Source: Bacteroidota bacterium (GTDB lineage: Bacteria > Bacteroidota > Ignavibacteria > UBA10030 > UBA8401). Taken from it: DNA of 35,521 nucleotides. The translations under genes were made by a program, and so were the position numbers. Position 1 is the first letter of the stretch; every line of letters begins with the position of its first letter. The DNA lies in assembly GCA_020052095.1 (NCBI GenBank), contig JAGVPT010000160.1, positions 1 through 35,521 of the forward strand, given 5' to 3'. The notes under the pieces are model-generated. The model made no database searches, had not been told where the DNA came from, and was given only the letters and a program-made list of their open reading frames with translations. This document shows, piece by piece, positions 1 through 8,266 of this stretch.

Positions 1-2
1 CG

Positions 3-173
3 GAAAATGAAGAAGAAAAATTGCGCGACCTCAGCGTCGTCAGTTCGCAGTACGCGGTCGGAGATATCAGCGGGACCGTTGGCATCATTGGGGCGAAGCG
101 AATGGATTACTCGAAGATGATCCCGCTGGTCGATTATATGGCGAGAACGATATCGGCGCTCTTCCGCAAGTAA
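3..173 (+). CDS. hrcA: Heat-inducible transcription repressor HrcA, C-terminal end (5' truncated)
   Basis: The reading frame is open from the window edge to TAA at 171-173 and gives 56 residues. The segment VGIIGAKRMDYSKMIPLVDYM matches the conserved C-terminal end of HrcA (family consensus IGVIGPTRMDY...). HrcA represses heat-shock operons by binding CIRCE operators. Its promoter and any CIRCE element lie outside the window. The gene is followed after about 50 bases by grpE and then dnaJ, the classic hrcA-grpE-dnaJ order, which strongly supports the call. Only the last part of the effector-binding domain can be seen. Confidence 0.9.
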   Translation, partial: ENEEEKLRDLSVVSSQYAVGDISGTVGIIGAKRMDYSKMIPLVDYMARTISALFRK

Positions 174-225
174 ACGACAAAAAACAGATTTTTGATTCCA
201 CATCACATTGCGAAAACACGAGGAT

Positions 226-828
226 ATGTCAGAAGAGAACAACATGCAGGGTCAGGAACAGCAGACAACGGGAACGGGAAACACGAGCCAAAACGTTCAG
301 GCCAAGTCGGAGGTTGATCTGCTGAACGAAAAAATTGGCGATCTTGAAAAACAAACAGCGCAGCTTAAAGATCATTTACTGCGGAAAGCGGCGGAGTTCG
401 ATAATTACAAGAGGCGCACAGAAAACGATTTTGCCGCGTTGACAAAATATGCCGGAGAGAACATCGTCAGCCAGCTTCTTCCGGTGCTCGATGATTTCAA
501 CCGATCGTTGAAAAGCGTCAAAGAGAAGAAAGAAAACGATTCGTTCACCAAAGGGATCGAATTGATCTATGCCAAGCTTCTCAAAGTGCTCGAAGCGCAG
601 GGACTGAAAACTATGGAAGTGGTAGGCAAGGAATTCAGTGTAGACTTGCATGATGCATTGATGCAGATGCCTCGTGCCGATGTTCCGCCGCACACCATTC
701 TCGAGGAAGTTGACAAAGGGTACATGCTTTTCGACAAGGTCATCCGTCACGCAAAAGTGGTCGTCTCCACCACTCCGGCCGGGGAGGCCGTACCGCAATC
801 AAAAACGGATGAGGATTACGAAGACTGA
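226..828 (+). CDS. grpE: Nucleotide exchange factor GrpE
   Basis: This is the co-chaperone that drives ADP release from DnaK in the cytoplasm. The protein is about 200 residues, normal for GrpE. It has a polar Gln/Asn/Thr-rich N-terminus, then a long coiled-coil helix (roughly residues 30-90, with [16 protein letters not shown]), then the C-terminal beta domain with [10 protein letters not shown] and [17 protein letters not shown], which carry the GrpE signature. ATG at 226 was chosen as start with GAGG just upstream (spacing is short). A TTG at 208 and an ATG at 244 are in frame and cannot be excluded. It lies between hrcA and dnaJ, and its stop is 2 bases before the dnaJ start. No dnaK is in the window. 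Confidence 0.95.
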   Translation: MSEENNMQGQEQQTTGTGNTSQNVQAKSEVDLLNEKIGDLEKQTAQLKDHLLRKAAEFDNYKRRTENDFAALTKYAGENIVSQLLPVLDDFNRSLKSVKEKKENDSFTKGIELIYAKLLKVLEAQGLKTMEVVGKEFSVDLHDALMQMPRADVPPHTILEEVDKGYMLFDKVIRHAKVVVSTTPAGEAVPQSKTDEDYED

Positions 829-830
829 CT

Positions 831-1982
831 ATGGCGACAAAACGAGACTTTTACGAAATCCTTGGAGTGCCGCGGAACGCGTCGCCGGAAGAAATAAAGA
901 AAGCATATCGAAAGCTGGCGCTTCAATACCATCCCGACCGAAACCCGAACAACAAAGAAGCGGAAGACAAGTTCAAGGAGGCGGCGGAAGCGTACGAGGC
1001 GTTGGGCGACCCCACGAAACGACAACGCTTCGACCAGTACGGCCATGAGGGAATGCGCGGTACCGATTTCCACAGCTATACCGACATCAACGATATCTTT
1101 TCCAACTTTGGTGATATATTTGGCGGATCCATATTTGATGATGTCTTGTCAGGAGGAAGGCAGCAACGCCGGCGTGCGTCCGGCCAAGCCGGTTCCGATC
1201 TGAGAGTCCAACTAAAATTGACGCTCGAGGAAATCGCCACCGGTGTTGAAAAGAAAATCAAGATTAAGAAATCGAAGACCTGCCATACGTGTTCGGGGAG
1301 CGGTGCCAAACCTGGATCTGCCAAAACGACGTGTCCACACTGCGGCGGGACGGGAGAGCTTCGCCAAGTATCACGATCGATGTTCGGTCAATTCGTGAAT
1401 ATCACAACGTGTCTCCATTGCGGCGGCGAAGGTCAGATTATTCGTGATCAATGTCCCACGTGTAGCGGCGAGGGACGCGAGGGCGGCGAAACGACCGTGA
1501 AGGTCAATGTCCCGGCGGGTGTCTCAGAAGGAAATTACATCGCAATGCAAGGCCAGGGAAACGCGGGAAGACGCGGCGGTCCTGCAGGCGACATCATTGT
1601 TGAATTCCAGGAATTGCGCCACGAACATTTTGTCCGCAACGGCGATGACATCATTTACAACGCGCTGATCAGTTTTCCCGAAGCGGTGATGGGCGGAGAT
1701 ATTGAGGTCCCGACGCTGACGGGACGATCGCGTGTGAAGATCGAACCGGGGACAATGCCCGGAAAGATCTTGCGGATGAAGGAGAAAGGAATCCAGCACC
1801 TTAATAGTCACGGCAAGGGCGATCAGTTGATCAGGGTTCAGGTCTGGGTCCCGACGAAACTCAACGCGAGAGAAAAAGAATTGCTCAAAGAACTTTCATC
1901 GAGCGAACACATTGTGCCGAGCGAGGAAGAAAAGAACGCGAATAAATCCTTTTTCGAGAAGGTACGGAACGCCTTCTCATAA
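831..1982 (+). CDS. dnaJ: Chaperone protein DnaJ (Hsp40)
   Basis: This is the Hsp40 co-chaperone that delivers substrates to DnaK and stimulates its ATPase. At 383 residues it has full-length type I architecture: a J domain (about residues 5-70) with HPD at 34-36, a short Gly/Phe-type linker rich in DIF repeats (about 75-115), and a zinc-binding region with four CxxCxGxG-type repeats starting at Cys151, 168, 194 and 208. The two C-terminal substrate-binding beta domains run to about residue 350. It is directly downstream of grpE with a 2-base gap, so the two are co-transcribed. After its stop, 1983-2138 holds no gene; a weak GAGTCG/CGACTC hairpin at about 2024-2050 is the only structure seen. 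Confidence 0.97.
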   Translation: MATKRDFYEILGVPRNASPEEIKKAYRKLALQYHPDRNPNNKEAEDKFKEAAEAYEALGDPTKRQRFDQYGHEGMRGTDFHSYTDINDIFSNFGDIFGGSIFDDVLSGGRQQRRRASGQAGSDLRVQLKLTLEEIATGVEKKIKIKKSKTCHTCSGSGAKPGSAKTTCPHCGGTGELRQVSRSMFGQFVNITTCLHCGGEGQIIRDQCPTCSGEGREGGETTVKVNVPAGVSEGNYIAMQGQGNAGRRGGPAGDIIVEFQELRHEHFVRNGDDIIYNALISFPEAVMGGDIEVPTLTGRSRVKIEPGTMPGKILRMKEKGIQHLNSHGKGDQLIRVQVWVPTKLNAREKELLKELSSSEHIVPSEEEKNANKSFFEKVRNAFS

Positions 1983-2138
1983 TTATCCACGACGAGCACG
2001 AAAAAGGGGAACGGCGAATCTTCCTGGAGTCGTTTCGTCTTTTTAGCGACTCGCTTTTGCTCCAATGGCGCAGTGGTCCTGTGTTGAATGATGAAGAGTT
2101 TTCCGATGGGCATCTCTTCGTACACTATCACGACCTCC

Positions 2139-2588
2139 ATGAAGCTTCTGAAACGAGTGCAAGAGTTCGCCGCATTCACCAAGAATGAGCAGAAGGTATT
2201 CCTGTTCTTATCGGTTGTTTTTCTTGCAGGCGTATCTATAAAGGCGTACAAAGCGTATTTCGTGCAAGAGCCCGTTCATCAATTCGATTATTCGGCGTCG
2301 GACAAAGATTTTGAGGAGCGGTCGAAGCGATTGACGGCGCTCCCATCGGAACGCAAGTCCACCGATACGCAGAGCATCGGGCAGGCCGCACACAAGAAAA
2401 TAGATCTCAACACGGCGACAAAAAATGATCTTGTGGCGCTGCCGGGCATCGGCGAAGGCATCGCGGATGAAATATTGTTGTACCGGAATGAACGTGGGGC
2501 GTTCACATCGCTCGGCCAATTGAGAAAAATCAAAGGAATTGGAGCGAAAAAGTTCGAGAAGCTCCGGGCATACATCGAGATAAAGTGA
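2139..2588 (+). CDS. ComEA-like helix-hairpin-helix DNA-binding protein, membrane anchored
   Basis: The C-terminal part (about the last 65 residues) is a ComEA-type double helix-hairpin-helix domain: KIDLNTATKNDLVALPGIG, then GRGAF-like sequence and LRKIKGIGAKKFEKL. Such domains bind double-stranded DNA without sequence preference and act in DNA uptake for natural transformation. Upstream of it is one hydrophobic segment (VFLFLSVVFLAGVSI) that would anchor the protein in the inner membrane with the HhH domain outside. ATG at 2139 (MKLLKRVQEF) fits better than the upstream ATG at 2088, since the extra 17 residues resemble no known leader. The stop overlaps the GTG start of the next gene, so the two are probably translated together. 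Confidence 0.85.
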   Translation: MKLLKRVQEFAAFTKNEQKVFLFLSVVFLAGVSIKAYKAYFVQEPVHQFDYSASDKDFEERSKRLTALPSERKSTDTQSIGQAAHKKIDLNTATKNDLVALPGIGEGIADEILLYRNERGAFTSLGQLRKIKGIGAKKFEKLRAYIEIK

Positions 2589-3496
2589 AAACAACAGAAC
2601 GTCATATCGCGCTAATCCTCGAAGAGTCCCAAGTGACCGCCGTCGAGATCGCACACAGCCCTAAAGGGTATACGCTCACCGCTGCGGGGACATTCGCATC
2701 CTCGTTGAACTTCGACGACCAGGATCTTTTCACCCAACCGGGTTCCGCGCAGAGAGAAAAGACGTTTTCGCAGGAGCTGGACTCTTTCTTCAAGAAAATC
2801 GGATGCGGCTCGCGGTCGTTCGCCTTCGGCTTGAACAGCAAAATGATCGTTGTGCAAACCATTCCAACGGACGGTTCTCTCTCCGATTCAGAACTGAATC
2901 AGCATTCGCTCTGGGAGCTGAGCCAGTACGCTCTCGTCAAGAATCCGAATGCCTTCAGCGTCAGCGCGATGATCCTCGATTCGAATGCTGAGACGCAAGT
3001 GAACACCACCGTCATTGTTGCCGTCCGCAAAATGTTCGTTAACTTTCTTGCGAGTGTTTGCAAGCAACTGAACGGAAATTTGAATATTGTCGATGTCGAC
3101 CATTTCGGCGCTGAGAATGCGTTGGTTTTCAATTACCCGGAGATCGGGGCAAAGCGGACGCTTCTTGTCGGCGCTGATGAGAATTCCTTCGTCGCAAGCG
3201 TCGTCATCAATGGAGAGACAAAGAATCTCGTGACGACGGAGTGGAGTACCGAAAATGACATGGCGCAGCTTGCCGACTACGTCAAGCAAGTAGACGTCCA
3301 TGCCGTCTATTTTCACGGAAGGATCGTCTCATCCGCGATGGTTGCAAGCCTGAAACAGTTTGTGTCGATCCCGGTGGAGATCATGAACCCGTTCAAGAAA
3401 GTGGCTCTTCCTCACTCGCTGCGAAATTACAGCGAGGTTGAAAATCGCAAACAGGAGTATGCCTCTGCGGTCGGACTCGCAATGAGAGCAGAATAA
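2585..3496 (+). CDS. PilM-like actin-fold protein (type IV pilus/competence assembly type)
   Basis: This is a 303-residue protein starting at GTG 2585, overlapping the ComEA-like stop codon. Features resembling PilM (actin-like cytoplasmic ATPase of type IV pilus and competence platforms) are VDVDHFGAENALVFNYPE in the middle, the following TLLVGADENSFVASVVINGE strand-turn-strand segment, and the C-terminal NPFKKV...YASAVGLAMR, which mirrors the PilM ending. The N-terminal nucleotide-binding loop is poorly conserved, so ATPase activity is doubtful. No pilN, pilO, pilP or pilQ follow. The family placement is by eye. Pairing with a ComEA-like protein suggests a role in DNA uptake, which is inference. 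Confidence 0.6.
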   Translation: MKTTERHIALILEESQVTAVEIAHSPKGYTLTAAGTFASSLNFDDQDLFTQPGSAQREKTFSQELDSFFKKIGCGSRSFAFGLNSKMIVVQTIPTDGSLSDSELNQHSLWELSQYALVKNPNAFSVSAMILDSNAETQVNTTVIVAVRKMFVNFLASVCKQLNGNLNIVDVDHFGAENALVFNYPEIGAKRTLLVGADENSFVASVVINGETKNLVTTEWSTENDMAQLADYVKQVDVHAVYFHGRIVSSAMVASLKQFVSIPVEIMNPFKKVALPHSLRNYSEVENRKQEYASAVGLAMRAE

Positions 3497-3498
3497 TC

Positions 3499-4059
3499 AT
3501 GCGCGTTATCGCCGGCAAGTACAAAGGCAGACGACTACAAACGGTTGCCGATTTATCCGTACGACCTGCGACGAGCAGGGTGAAGGGATCGATTTTCAAT
3601 ATCCTCCAAAATAGAGTTGAATGGACCGGAATGCGCGTGTTGGACCTTTTTGCCGGCAGTGGGAGCCTGGGTATTGAAGCGCTGAGCCGGGGTGCGCAGC
3701 ATGTTGTGTTCGTCGAGAACTCGAAACGAGCCACAGCGTACCTGGAGCAAAATATCTCCCTCGTCGATGCTACAGCCCAGTGTGAGATTGTTTTCTCTGA
3801 CGTGTTCGATTTTATCTCGCGAACGCACACAGTATTTGACATCGTTTTTGCCGATCCTCCGTACAAATTCGAGATACTGAATCGATTGCCGTCATTAGTG
3901 TTTCAAAGCGGCGTTGTTTCTCGCGATGGATATTTGATCATCGAGCATCCACTGGAACTGATTTTTGAGCGGGGGCCGATGTGGCAGGAGGCGGTGGTAA
4001 GAAAATACGGAAGAACTGTTGTCACATTTTTTGAATCACAACGTGAAACACAGCCATGA
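3499..4059 (+). CDS. rsmD: 16S rRNA (guanine(966)-N(2))-methyltransferase RsmD
   Basis: It methylates G966 of 16S rRNA using S-adenosylmethionine. The 186-residue protein has the family's usual length and starts MRVIAGKYKGRRL, followed by RPATSRVKGSIFNIL, both RsmD hallmarks. The SAM-binding loop is DLFAGSGSLGIEALSRGA (about residues 49-66) and the catalytic motif is DPPY at 119-122. The start is 2 bases after the PilM-like stop, and its TGA overlaps the coaD ATG in an ATGA arrangement. The rsmD-coaD pairing is common across bacteria and supports both calls. Confidence 0.96.
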   Translation: MRVIAGKYKGRRLQTVADLSVRPATSRVKGSIFNILQNRVEWTGMRVLDLFAGSGSLGIEALSRGAQHVVFVENSKRATAYLEQNISLVDATAQCEIVFSDVFDFISRTHTVFDIVFADPPYKFEILNRLPSLVFQSGVVSRDGYLIIEHPLELIFERGPMWQEAVVRKYGRTVVTFFESQRETQP

Positions 4060-4544
4060 AAATTGCACTCTACCCAGGCACGTTTGATCCGATAACGAAC
4101 GGACACTTGGACGTCCTTGAACGCGCGATGGAACTGTTCGACAAAGTGATCGTCACTGTCGCCCGAAATTCTACCAAGGCTCCCCTCTTCGACGAACAAG
4201 AGCGTGTGGAGTTGATCCGCGAGATCATCAAACGCAATCGGTACAAGAATGTTTCGGTCGAAAGCTTCGACGGACTCTTGGTCCATTTTGCGCGGAAGAA
4301 AAAAGCCGTCGCGCTGATCCGTGGATTGCGCGCAATTTCCGATTTTGAGTACGAGTTTCAGATGGCACTCATGAATCGTACACAGGCGAACAAGATCTTT
4401 ACCGTTTTCCTGATGCCGCATGAGAAATACACCTATCTGAACTCCAGCATCGTGCGGGAACTGGCCCGGCTTGGGGGCGATTTCAAGGATTTTGTTCCGC
4501 TGAATGTGTACAAGAGGCTCAAGGAGAAGATCGGGCTAACCTGA
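4056..4544 (+). CDS. coaD: Phosphopantetheine adenylyltransferase
   Basis: It catalyses the penultimate step of coenzyme A synthesis: 4'-phosphopantetheine plus ATP gives dephospho-CoA. The 162-residue protein has the nucleotidyltransferase motif GTFDPITNGH near residues 8-18 with the active-site histidine, the LIRGLRAISDFEYEFQMALMNR helix typical of CoaD, and the second nucleotide-binding segment LNSSIVREL. The start overlaps the rsmD stop by four bases, indicating translational coupling. It is the last gene of the first plus-strand run. Confidence 0.97.
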   Translation: MKIALYPGTFDPITNGHLDVLERAMELFDKVIVTVARNSTKAPLFDEQERVELIREIIKRNRYKNVSVESFDGLLVHFARKKKAVALIRGLRAISDFEYEFQMALMNRTQANKIFTVFLMPHEKYTYLNSSIVRELARLGGDFKDFVPLNVYKRLKEKIGLT

Positions 4545-4640
4545 AGTAACGCTTGCCGGCGTAGCATGTATTTCAGAAACAGAAAATGATTGTGTCATTC
4601 CTGCGTGCCAACCCAAAGGGATCGAGACTGTATAAGAACC

Positions 4641-4719
4641 GTCATTCCGAACTTGTTTCGGAATCCATATTAGTGATTTCAACAACATTTTGAAGACGTT
4701 GAAACGAGTTCAGCGTGAC
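4641..4719. repeat. Imperfect inverted repeat, MITE-like, in the coaD-aspC gap
   Basis: The 314-base gap 4545-4858 holds no gene. Within it, 4641-4659 (GTCATTCCGAACTTGTTTC) and 4701-4719 (GAAACGAGTTCAGCGTGAC) are 19-base imperfect inverted arms (14 of 19 match) about 40 bases apart. The left arm also contains its own perfect 8-bp stem (4644-4651 with 4657-4664, loop CTTGT). The look is of a decayed small non-autonomous repeat. The rest of the gap shows nothing I recognise apart from the GGAAAGGA ribosome site at 4838-4845 for the next gene. Confidence 0.5.
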
Positions 4720-4858
4720 GAGCTTGCTTTTTACACAGTGTCGATCCTTCTGCATGGCATCCTTTCGGGAGAAGCGGGAGTCCGCTCCGTCTATCTTTTT
4801 TCCCAATGAATGCCCGCGGGAATAACATCAGTCTGTCGGAAAGGATATTGAATAACTA

Positions 4859-6049
4859 TTGAAATCGTTATCAAGACAGGTTGCAAGAGCAGAGCCGTCG
4901 ATGACGCTGGCCTTGTCGGCGCTGGCCAAGAAACTGAAAGCTGAAGGCTTCGATGTGGTTACGTTGACGGCGGGAGAACCGGATTTTCCTACGCCTTTCC
5001 ACATTAAGAGAGCGGCAATTAAGGCGATCGAGGATAACTTTACCACGTACACGATCAATGCAGGAATAGCGGAGCTGCGAAAAGCGATTGCCGATAAATT
5101 CAAGCGCGAAAACAATCTCAGTTTCGAACCGTCGCAGATTCTCGTTTCGAACGGCGCAAAGCATTCCATCTACAACGCGCTAAAAGCGATTTGCAATAAG
5201 GGCGATGAAGTAATCATCCCGGCGCCGTATTGGGTGAGTTATCCGGAGATGGTAAAGCTCGTCGATGCGACACCGGTGATCATCCGAACAACGGAAGAGA
5301 ACAATTTCAAGATGACGCCGGCACAATTGAAACGCGCTATCACAAAGAAAACCAAGGCCCTGATCTACTGCTCACCGTCGAATCCGACAGGCATCGTCTA
5401 CTCACGCGATGAGATTGAAGCGATCGCGGCCGTTGTCGCCAATGCTGACTTGTACGTATTGTCCGATGAGATTTACGAAAAAGTGATCTATGACGGCACG
5501 GAGCACTTCAGTATGGGGGCGATTCCCGCTGTCAATGACCATGTCATCACCATCAACGGCGTCTCAAAAGCGTTTTCGATGACGGGATGGAGGATCGGAT
5601 ACCTTGGCGCGAAGAAAGAGATCGTCGCGGCAGCGGAAAAAGTGCAAAGTCAGACCACGTCGAACGCTTCGTCCATATCGCAACACGCGGCCCTGGCAGC
5701 GCTCATCGGTTCGGACATCGACCTCAACGCAATGACCGCCGAGTTCTTACGGCGGCGTAATTTTATTTACGACGCGGTGACATCGATCAAAGGCATCTCC
5801 TGTATCAAACCGAAGGGGGCCTTCTACGTTTTCCCGAATGTGAGCCATTATATTGGAAGAAAAGTGAAGGGAAAAACATTGAAATCGGGGGACGACATCG
5901 CACAGTACCTGGTCGACGAGGAACGGGTCGTCGTTGTTCCCGGCAGCGGGTTCGGGGCAAAAGACTATGTTCGGATTTCCTACGCGTGCTCCATGCAAGA
6001 GCTGGAGAAGGCCGCCGAACGGTTGCGACGGGGATTTGCGAAACTATGA
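4859..6049 (+). CDS. Pyridoxal-phosphate aspartate aminotransferase (class I/II)
   Basis: It transfers the amino group between aspartate and 2-oxoglutarate to give oxaloacetate and glutamate. The 396-residue protein has the Ib-type aspartate aminotransferase pattern: LTAGEPDFPTP near residues 37-46, YTINAGI in the substrate loop, SPSNPTG with Asn175, SDEIYEK with Asp203 and Tyr206, the PLP lysine in INGVSKAFSMTGWRIGY (Lys237), and a C-terminal arginine in DYVRISYACS. The TTG start at 4859 keeps the N-terminal LSRQVARAEPSMTLAL segment found in the family; GGAAAGGA lies 13 bases upstream. A second paralogue is at 8263-9480, so substrate ranges may differ. Aspartate specificity is inferred from family likeness. 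Confidence 0.88.
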   Translation: MKSLSRQVARAEPSMTLALSALAKKLKAEGFDVVTLTAGEPDFPTPFHIKRAAIKAIEDNFTTYTINAGIAELRKAIADKFKRENNLSFEPSQILVSNGAKHSIYNALKAICNKGDEVIIPAPYWVSYPEMVKLVDATPVIIRTTEENNFKMTPAQLKRAITKKTKALIYCSPSNPTGIVYSRDEIEAIAAVVANADLYVLSDEIYEKVIYDGTEHFSMGAIPAVNDHVITINGVSKAFSMTGWRIGYLGAKKEIVAAAEKVQSQTTSNASSISQHAALAALIGSDIDLNAMTAEFLRRRNFIYDAVTSIKGISCIKPKGAFYVFPNVSHYIGRKVKGKTLKSGDDIAQYLVDEERVVVVPGSGFGAKDYVRISYACSMQELEKAAERLRRGFAKL

Positions 6050-6069
6050 CAGAGAGGTGATGAAAAGAA

Positions 6070-6396
6070 ATGCCAGCGTACGAATACAAATGCAAGAATT
6101 GTAACCACGAATTTGAGGAATTTCAACCCATGAGCGCCGCCTCGTTGGTGATGTGTCCCAAGTGTAAAACACCCAATCTTGTGCGCGCAATTGGTGGAGG
6201 GGGAGGAATGATCTTCAAGGGCAGCGGCTTCTACCACACCGATTACAAGAATGCAAAGACGGATACGAAAGAATCAAAGCCAAAAACAACCCCAGCTACC
6301 GACAAAAAACCTGATTCCAACACATCCACCGACAAAAAAACCGATTCGAGCACAAAGGCTACGCCTTCAACCACGCCTACTAAACCGAAGGAATAG
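6070..6396 (+). CDS. FmdB-family zinc-ribbon protein with Thr/Lys/Pro-rich tail
   Basis: A small 108-residue protein. The N-terminal half is the FmdB/CxxC regulatory-protein domain: MPAYEYKCKNCNHEFEEFQ, then MCPKCKTPNLVRAIGGGGGMIFKGSGFYHTDY, with CxxC pairs at about residues 8-11 and 29-32 that would bind zinc. The family is widespread and of uncertain function. The C-terminal 45 residues are low complexity, made of Thr, Lys, Pro, Ser and Asp, probably disordered. A good ribosome site (GAGGTGAT, 8 bases upstream) supports the ATG. The TAG stop is inside the first unit of the adjoining 8-bp tandem array. Confidence 0.85.
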   Translation: MPAYEYKCKNCNHEFEEFQPMSAASLVMCPKCKTPNLVRAIGGGGGMIFKGSGFYHTDYKNAKTDTKESKPKTTPATDKKPDSNTSTDKKTDSSTKATPSTTPTKPKE

Positions 6397-6570
6397 TGGA
6401 GTAACGGAATGGTGGAATGATGGAATGATGGAATGATGGAATAGTGGAATAGTGGAATAGTGGAATAGTGGAATGATGGAATGATGGAATGATGGAATGA
6501 TGGAATGATGGAATGATGGAATGATGGAATGATGGAATGATGGAATGATGGAATAGTGGAATAATGGAAT
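6390..6570. repeat. 8-bp tandem array, about 22 units of GGAATGAT/GGAATAGT
   Basis: Twenty-two 8-base units run head to tail from 6390 to 6565 plus a partial unit. Most are GGAATGAT; a block of four at 6438-6469 and single units at the edges read GGAATAGT, and units 2 and 3 are degenerate (GGAGTAAC, GGAATGGT). The first unit contains the TAG stop of the FmdB-type gene. Open frames within the array encode only HHSIIPSF-like repeats and are not genes. With the inverted arm after it, the array fills the whole gap between convergent stop codons. Confidence 0.95.
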
Positions 6571-6616
6571 CAAGCAGTTGTTCCATTCATCCATTATTCC
6601 ACTATTCCATCATTCC
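6542..6616. terminator. Perfect 26-bp hairpin between convergent fmdB-type gene and pckA
   Basis: Bases 6542-6567, the last units of the tandem array, pair perfectly with 6591-6616, separated by a 23-base loop. The next outer pair (6541 with 6617) also matches. The inverted arm is followed by the palindrome CCAACAGTTGG at 6615-6625, which touches the pckA stop codon (6626-6628). Position between two convergent genes suggests a bidirectional transcription barrier. No T-run follows on either strand, so it would not be a standard intrinsic terminator. The structure is seen in the sequence; its role is inference. Confidence 0.6.
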
Positions 6617-6625
6617 AACAGTTGG

Positions 6626-8266
6626 TTAGATCCTCGGCCCTGCCTTGATCACTTCGGGCGGGCATCCATCTTCGAACTTTTTGAAATTCTCTATGAATCG
6701 TGCCGCAAGCTGCTTGTACTTCACCATGTAGTTGTCCTTGCTGGGCCACGAACCGGACGGGTCGAGCACGTTCGCTGGTACACCTTCGCAGGCCGTCGGC
6801 ACTTCGAATCCGAAAACAGGATCCTTCACAAATTTCCCTTTCTGCAACTCTCCGCTTAGCGCGGCGCTGAGCAACGCGCGCGTGTGCCCGATGCTTATCC
6901 GTTTCCCAATGCCAAACGGTCCGCCGATCCACCCCGTGTTGACAAGCCAGCATGCCGCGCCGTGTTTCAGGATTTTTCTTTTCAGTAAATCCGCGTAGAA
7001 TGATGGATGGTGCACCATAAAAGGAGCCCCGAAACAAGTACTGAATGTCATTTCGGGTTCTTTCCCAAGTCCGACTTCCGTTCCGGCAATTTTCGATGTA
7101 TATCCTGAGATGAATTGGTACATCGTCTGGTCGGGAGTGAGACGCGCGATGGGCGGCATAACTCCCGAAGCGTCGCACGTCAATAAAATGATATTCTTCG
7201 GATGGCCTCCCATCTTTTCGGGCACTGCATTTGAAATATAATCGAGCGGGTACGATGCACGGGTGTTTTCTGTGATCGATTCGTCGTCAAGATCGATCAA
7301 CCGTGTCACCGGGTCGTAGACCACGTTTTCGAGAATCGTGCCAAACATCTTTGTTGTCGCATAGATCTGAGGCTCGGCTGTCGGCGAAAGACGGATCACT
7401 TTCGCGTAGCAGCCTCCTTCAAAGTTGAACACGCCTTCATCGCTCCAACCATGTTCGTCGTCGCCGATGAGGCTTCGCTTCGGATCGGCGGAGAGCGTGG
7501 TCTTTCCCGTCCCAGAAAGTCCGAAGAAAACCGCTGCGTCTCCATTTTTTCCGATGTTTGCAGAACTGTGCATCGCCATTACTCCCTGCAACGGAAGGAG
7601 GTAATTGAGGATGGTGAAAATGGATTTCTTTATTTCTCCCGCATACGCGGTATTGCCGATGATGCACAATCGTTGCGCAAAATTGAGAGCAATGAACGTG
7701 TTCGTTGCCGTGGCGTCGATTTGCGGAATTCCTTTGAACGACGGGACCGCGATCACGGTAAAATCGGGAATGTGCCGGCGGTATTCTTCGTTCGTTTGGG
7801 GAAGAATAAACATGTTGCGCGCAAACATGGCGTGCCATGCATGCTCGCAAATAATGCGGATCGGCATCCTGTAGTTCGGGTCGGCGCCGCCATAACAGTC
7901 TTGCACGAAAACGTCTTTTCCCTGCAGAAAACCCTGGACGCGATTGTAGAGATCGTTGAACTTGTCCGGACTGAACGGACGGTTGTACTGTCCCCACCAT
8001 ATTTGATTTTCCGTCGTCGGCTCCTTCACGATAAACTTGTCGTTCGCTGACCGTGCCGTATGCTTGCCGGTGTTGACAACAATCGGTCCGAGATGCGAGA
8101 TTCTTGCCTCGCGGCGAAAACTGATTTCTTCGTAGAGTGCTTCGGTCGGCAGGTTCCAGTACGCCATCCGCAAGTTCATGAGTCCGTGGCTGTCGAGTCC
8201 GTAGTCGCTCTTTACAGCGGAGGCTTCACTTTGAGCAGGAGTCTTGATGTCTAAAATATTGTTCAT
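6626..8266 (-). CDS. pckA: Phosphoenolpyruvate carboxykinase (ATP)
   Basis: It converts oxaloacetate plus ATP to phosphoenolpyruvate, CO2 and ADP, the entry step of gluconeogenesis. The 546 residues match the ATP-dependent class (about 540 in E. coli). Visible motifs are NTGKHTARSANDKFIV, the PEPCK-specific P-loop GLSGTGKTT at 249-257, LIGDDEHGW at about 267-274 with the metal-binding aspartate, and FEGGCYAK. The ATG overlaps the TGA of the upstream aminotransferase (ATGA at 8263-8266), so the two are translationally coupled. The TAA stop adjoins the inverted arm of the 8-bp array. Confidence 0.97.
   Translation of the reverse strand: MNNILDIKTPAQSEASAVKSDYGLDSHGLMNLRMAYWNLPTEALYEEISFRREARISHLGPIVVNTGKHTARSANDKFIVKEPTTENQIWWGQYNRPFSPDKFNDLYNRVQGFLQGKDVFVQDCYGGADPNYRMPIRIICEHAWHAMFARNMFILPQTNEEYRRHIPDFTVIAVPSFKGIPQIDATATNTFIALNFAQRLCIIGNTAYAGEIKKSIFTILNYLLPLQGVMAMHSSANIGKNGDAAVFFGLSGTGKTTLSADPKRSLIGDDEHGWSDEGVFNFEGGCYAKVIRLSPTAEPQIYATTKMFGTILENVVYDPVTRLIDLDDESITENTRASYPLDYISNAVPEKMGGHPKNIILLTCDASGVMPPIARLTPDQTMYQFISGYTSKIAGTEVGLGKEPEMTFSTCFGAPFMVHHPSFYADLLKRKILKHGAACWLVNTGWIGGPFGIGKRISIGHTRALLSAALSGELQKGKFVKDPVFGFEVPTACEGVPANVLDPSGSWPSKDNYMVKYKQLAARFIENFKKFEDGCPPEVIKAGPRI

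Noticed and set aside
6367-6594. Minus-strand frames encoding HHSIIPSF repeats
   Set aside because: They are translations of the 8-bp tandem array with no ribosome site or outside sequence.
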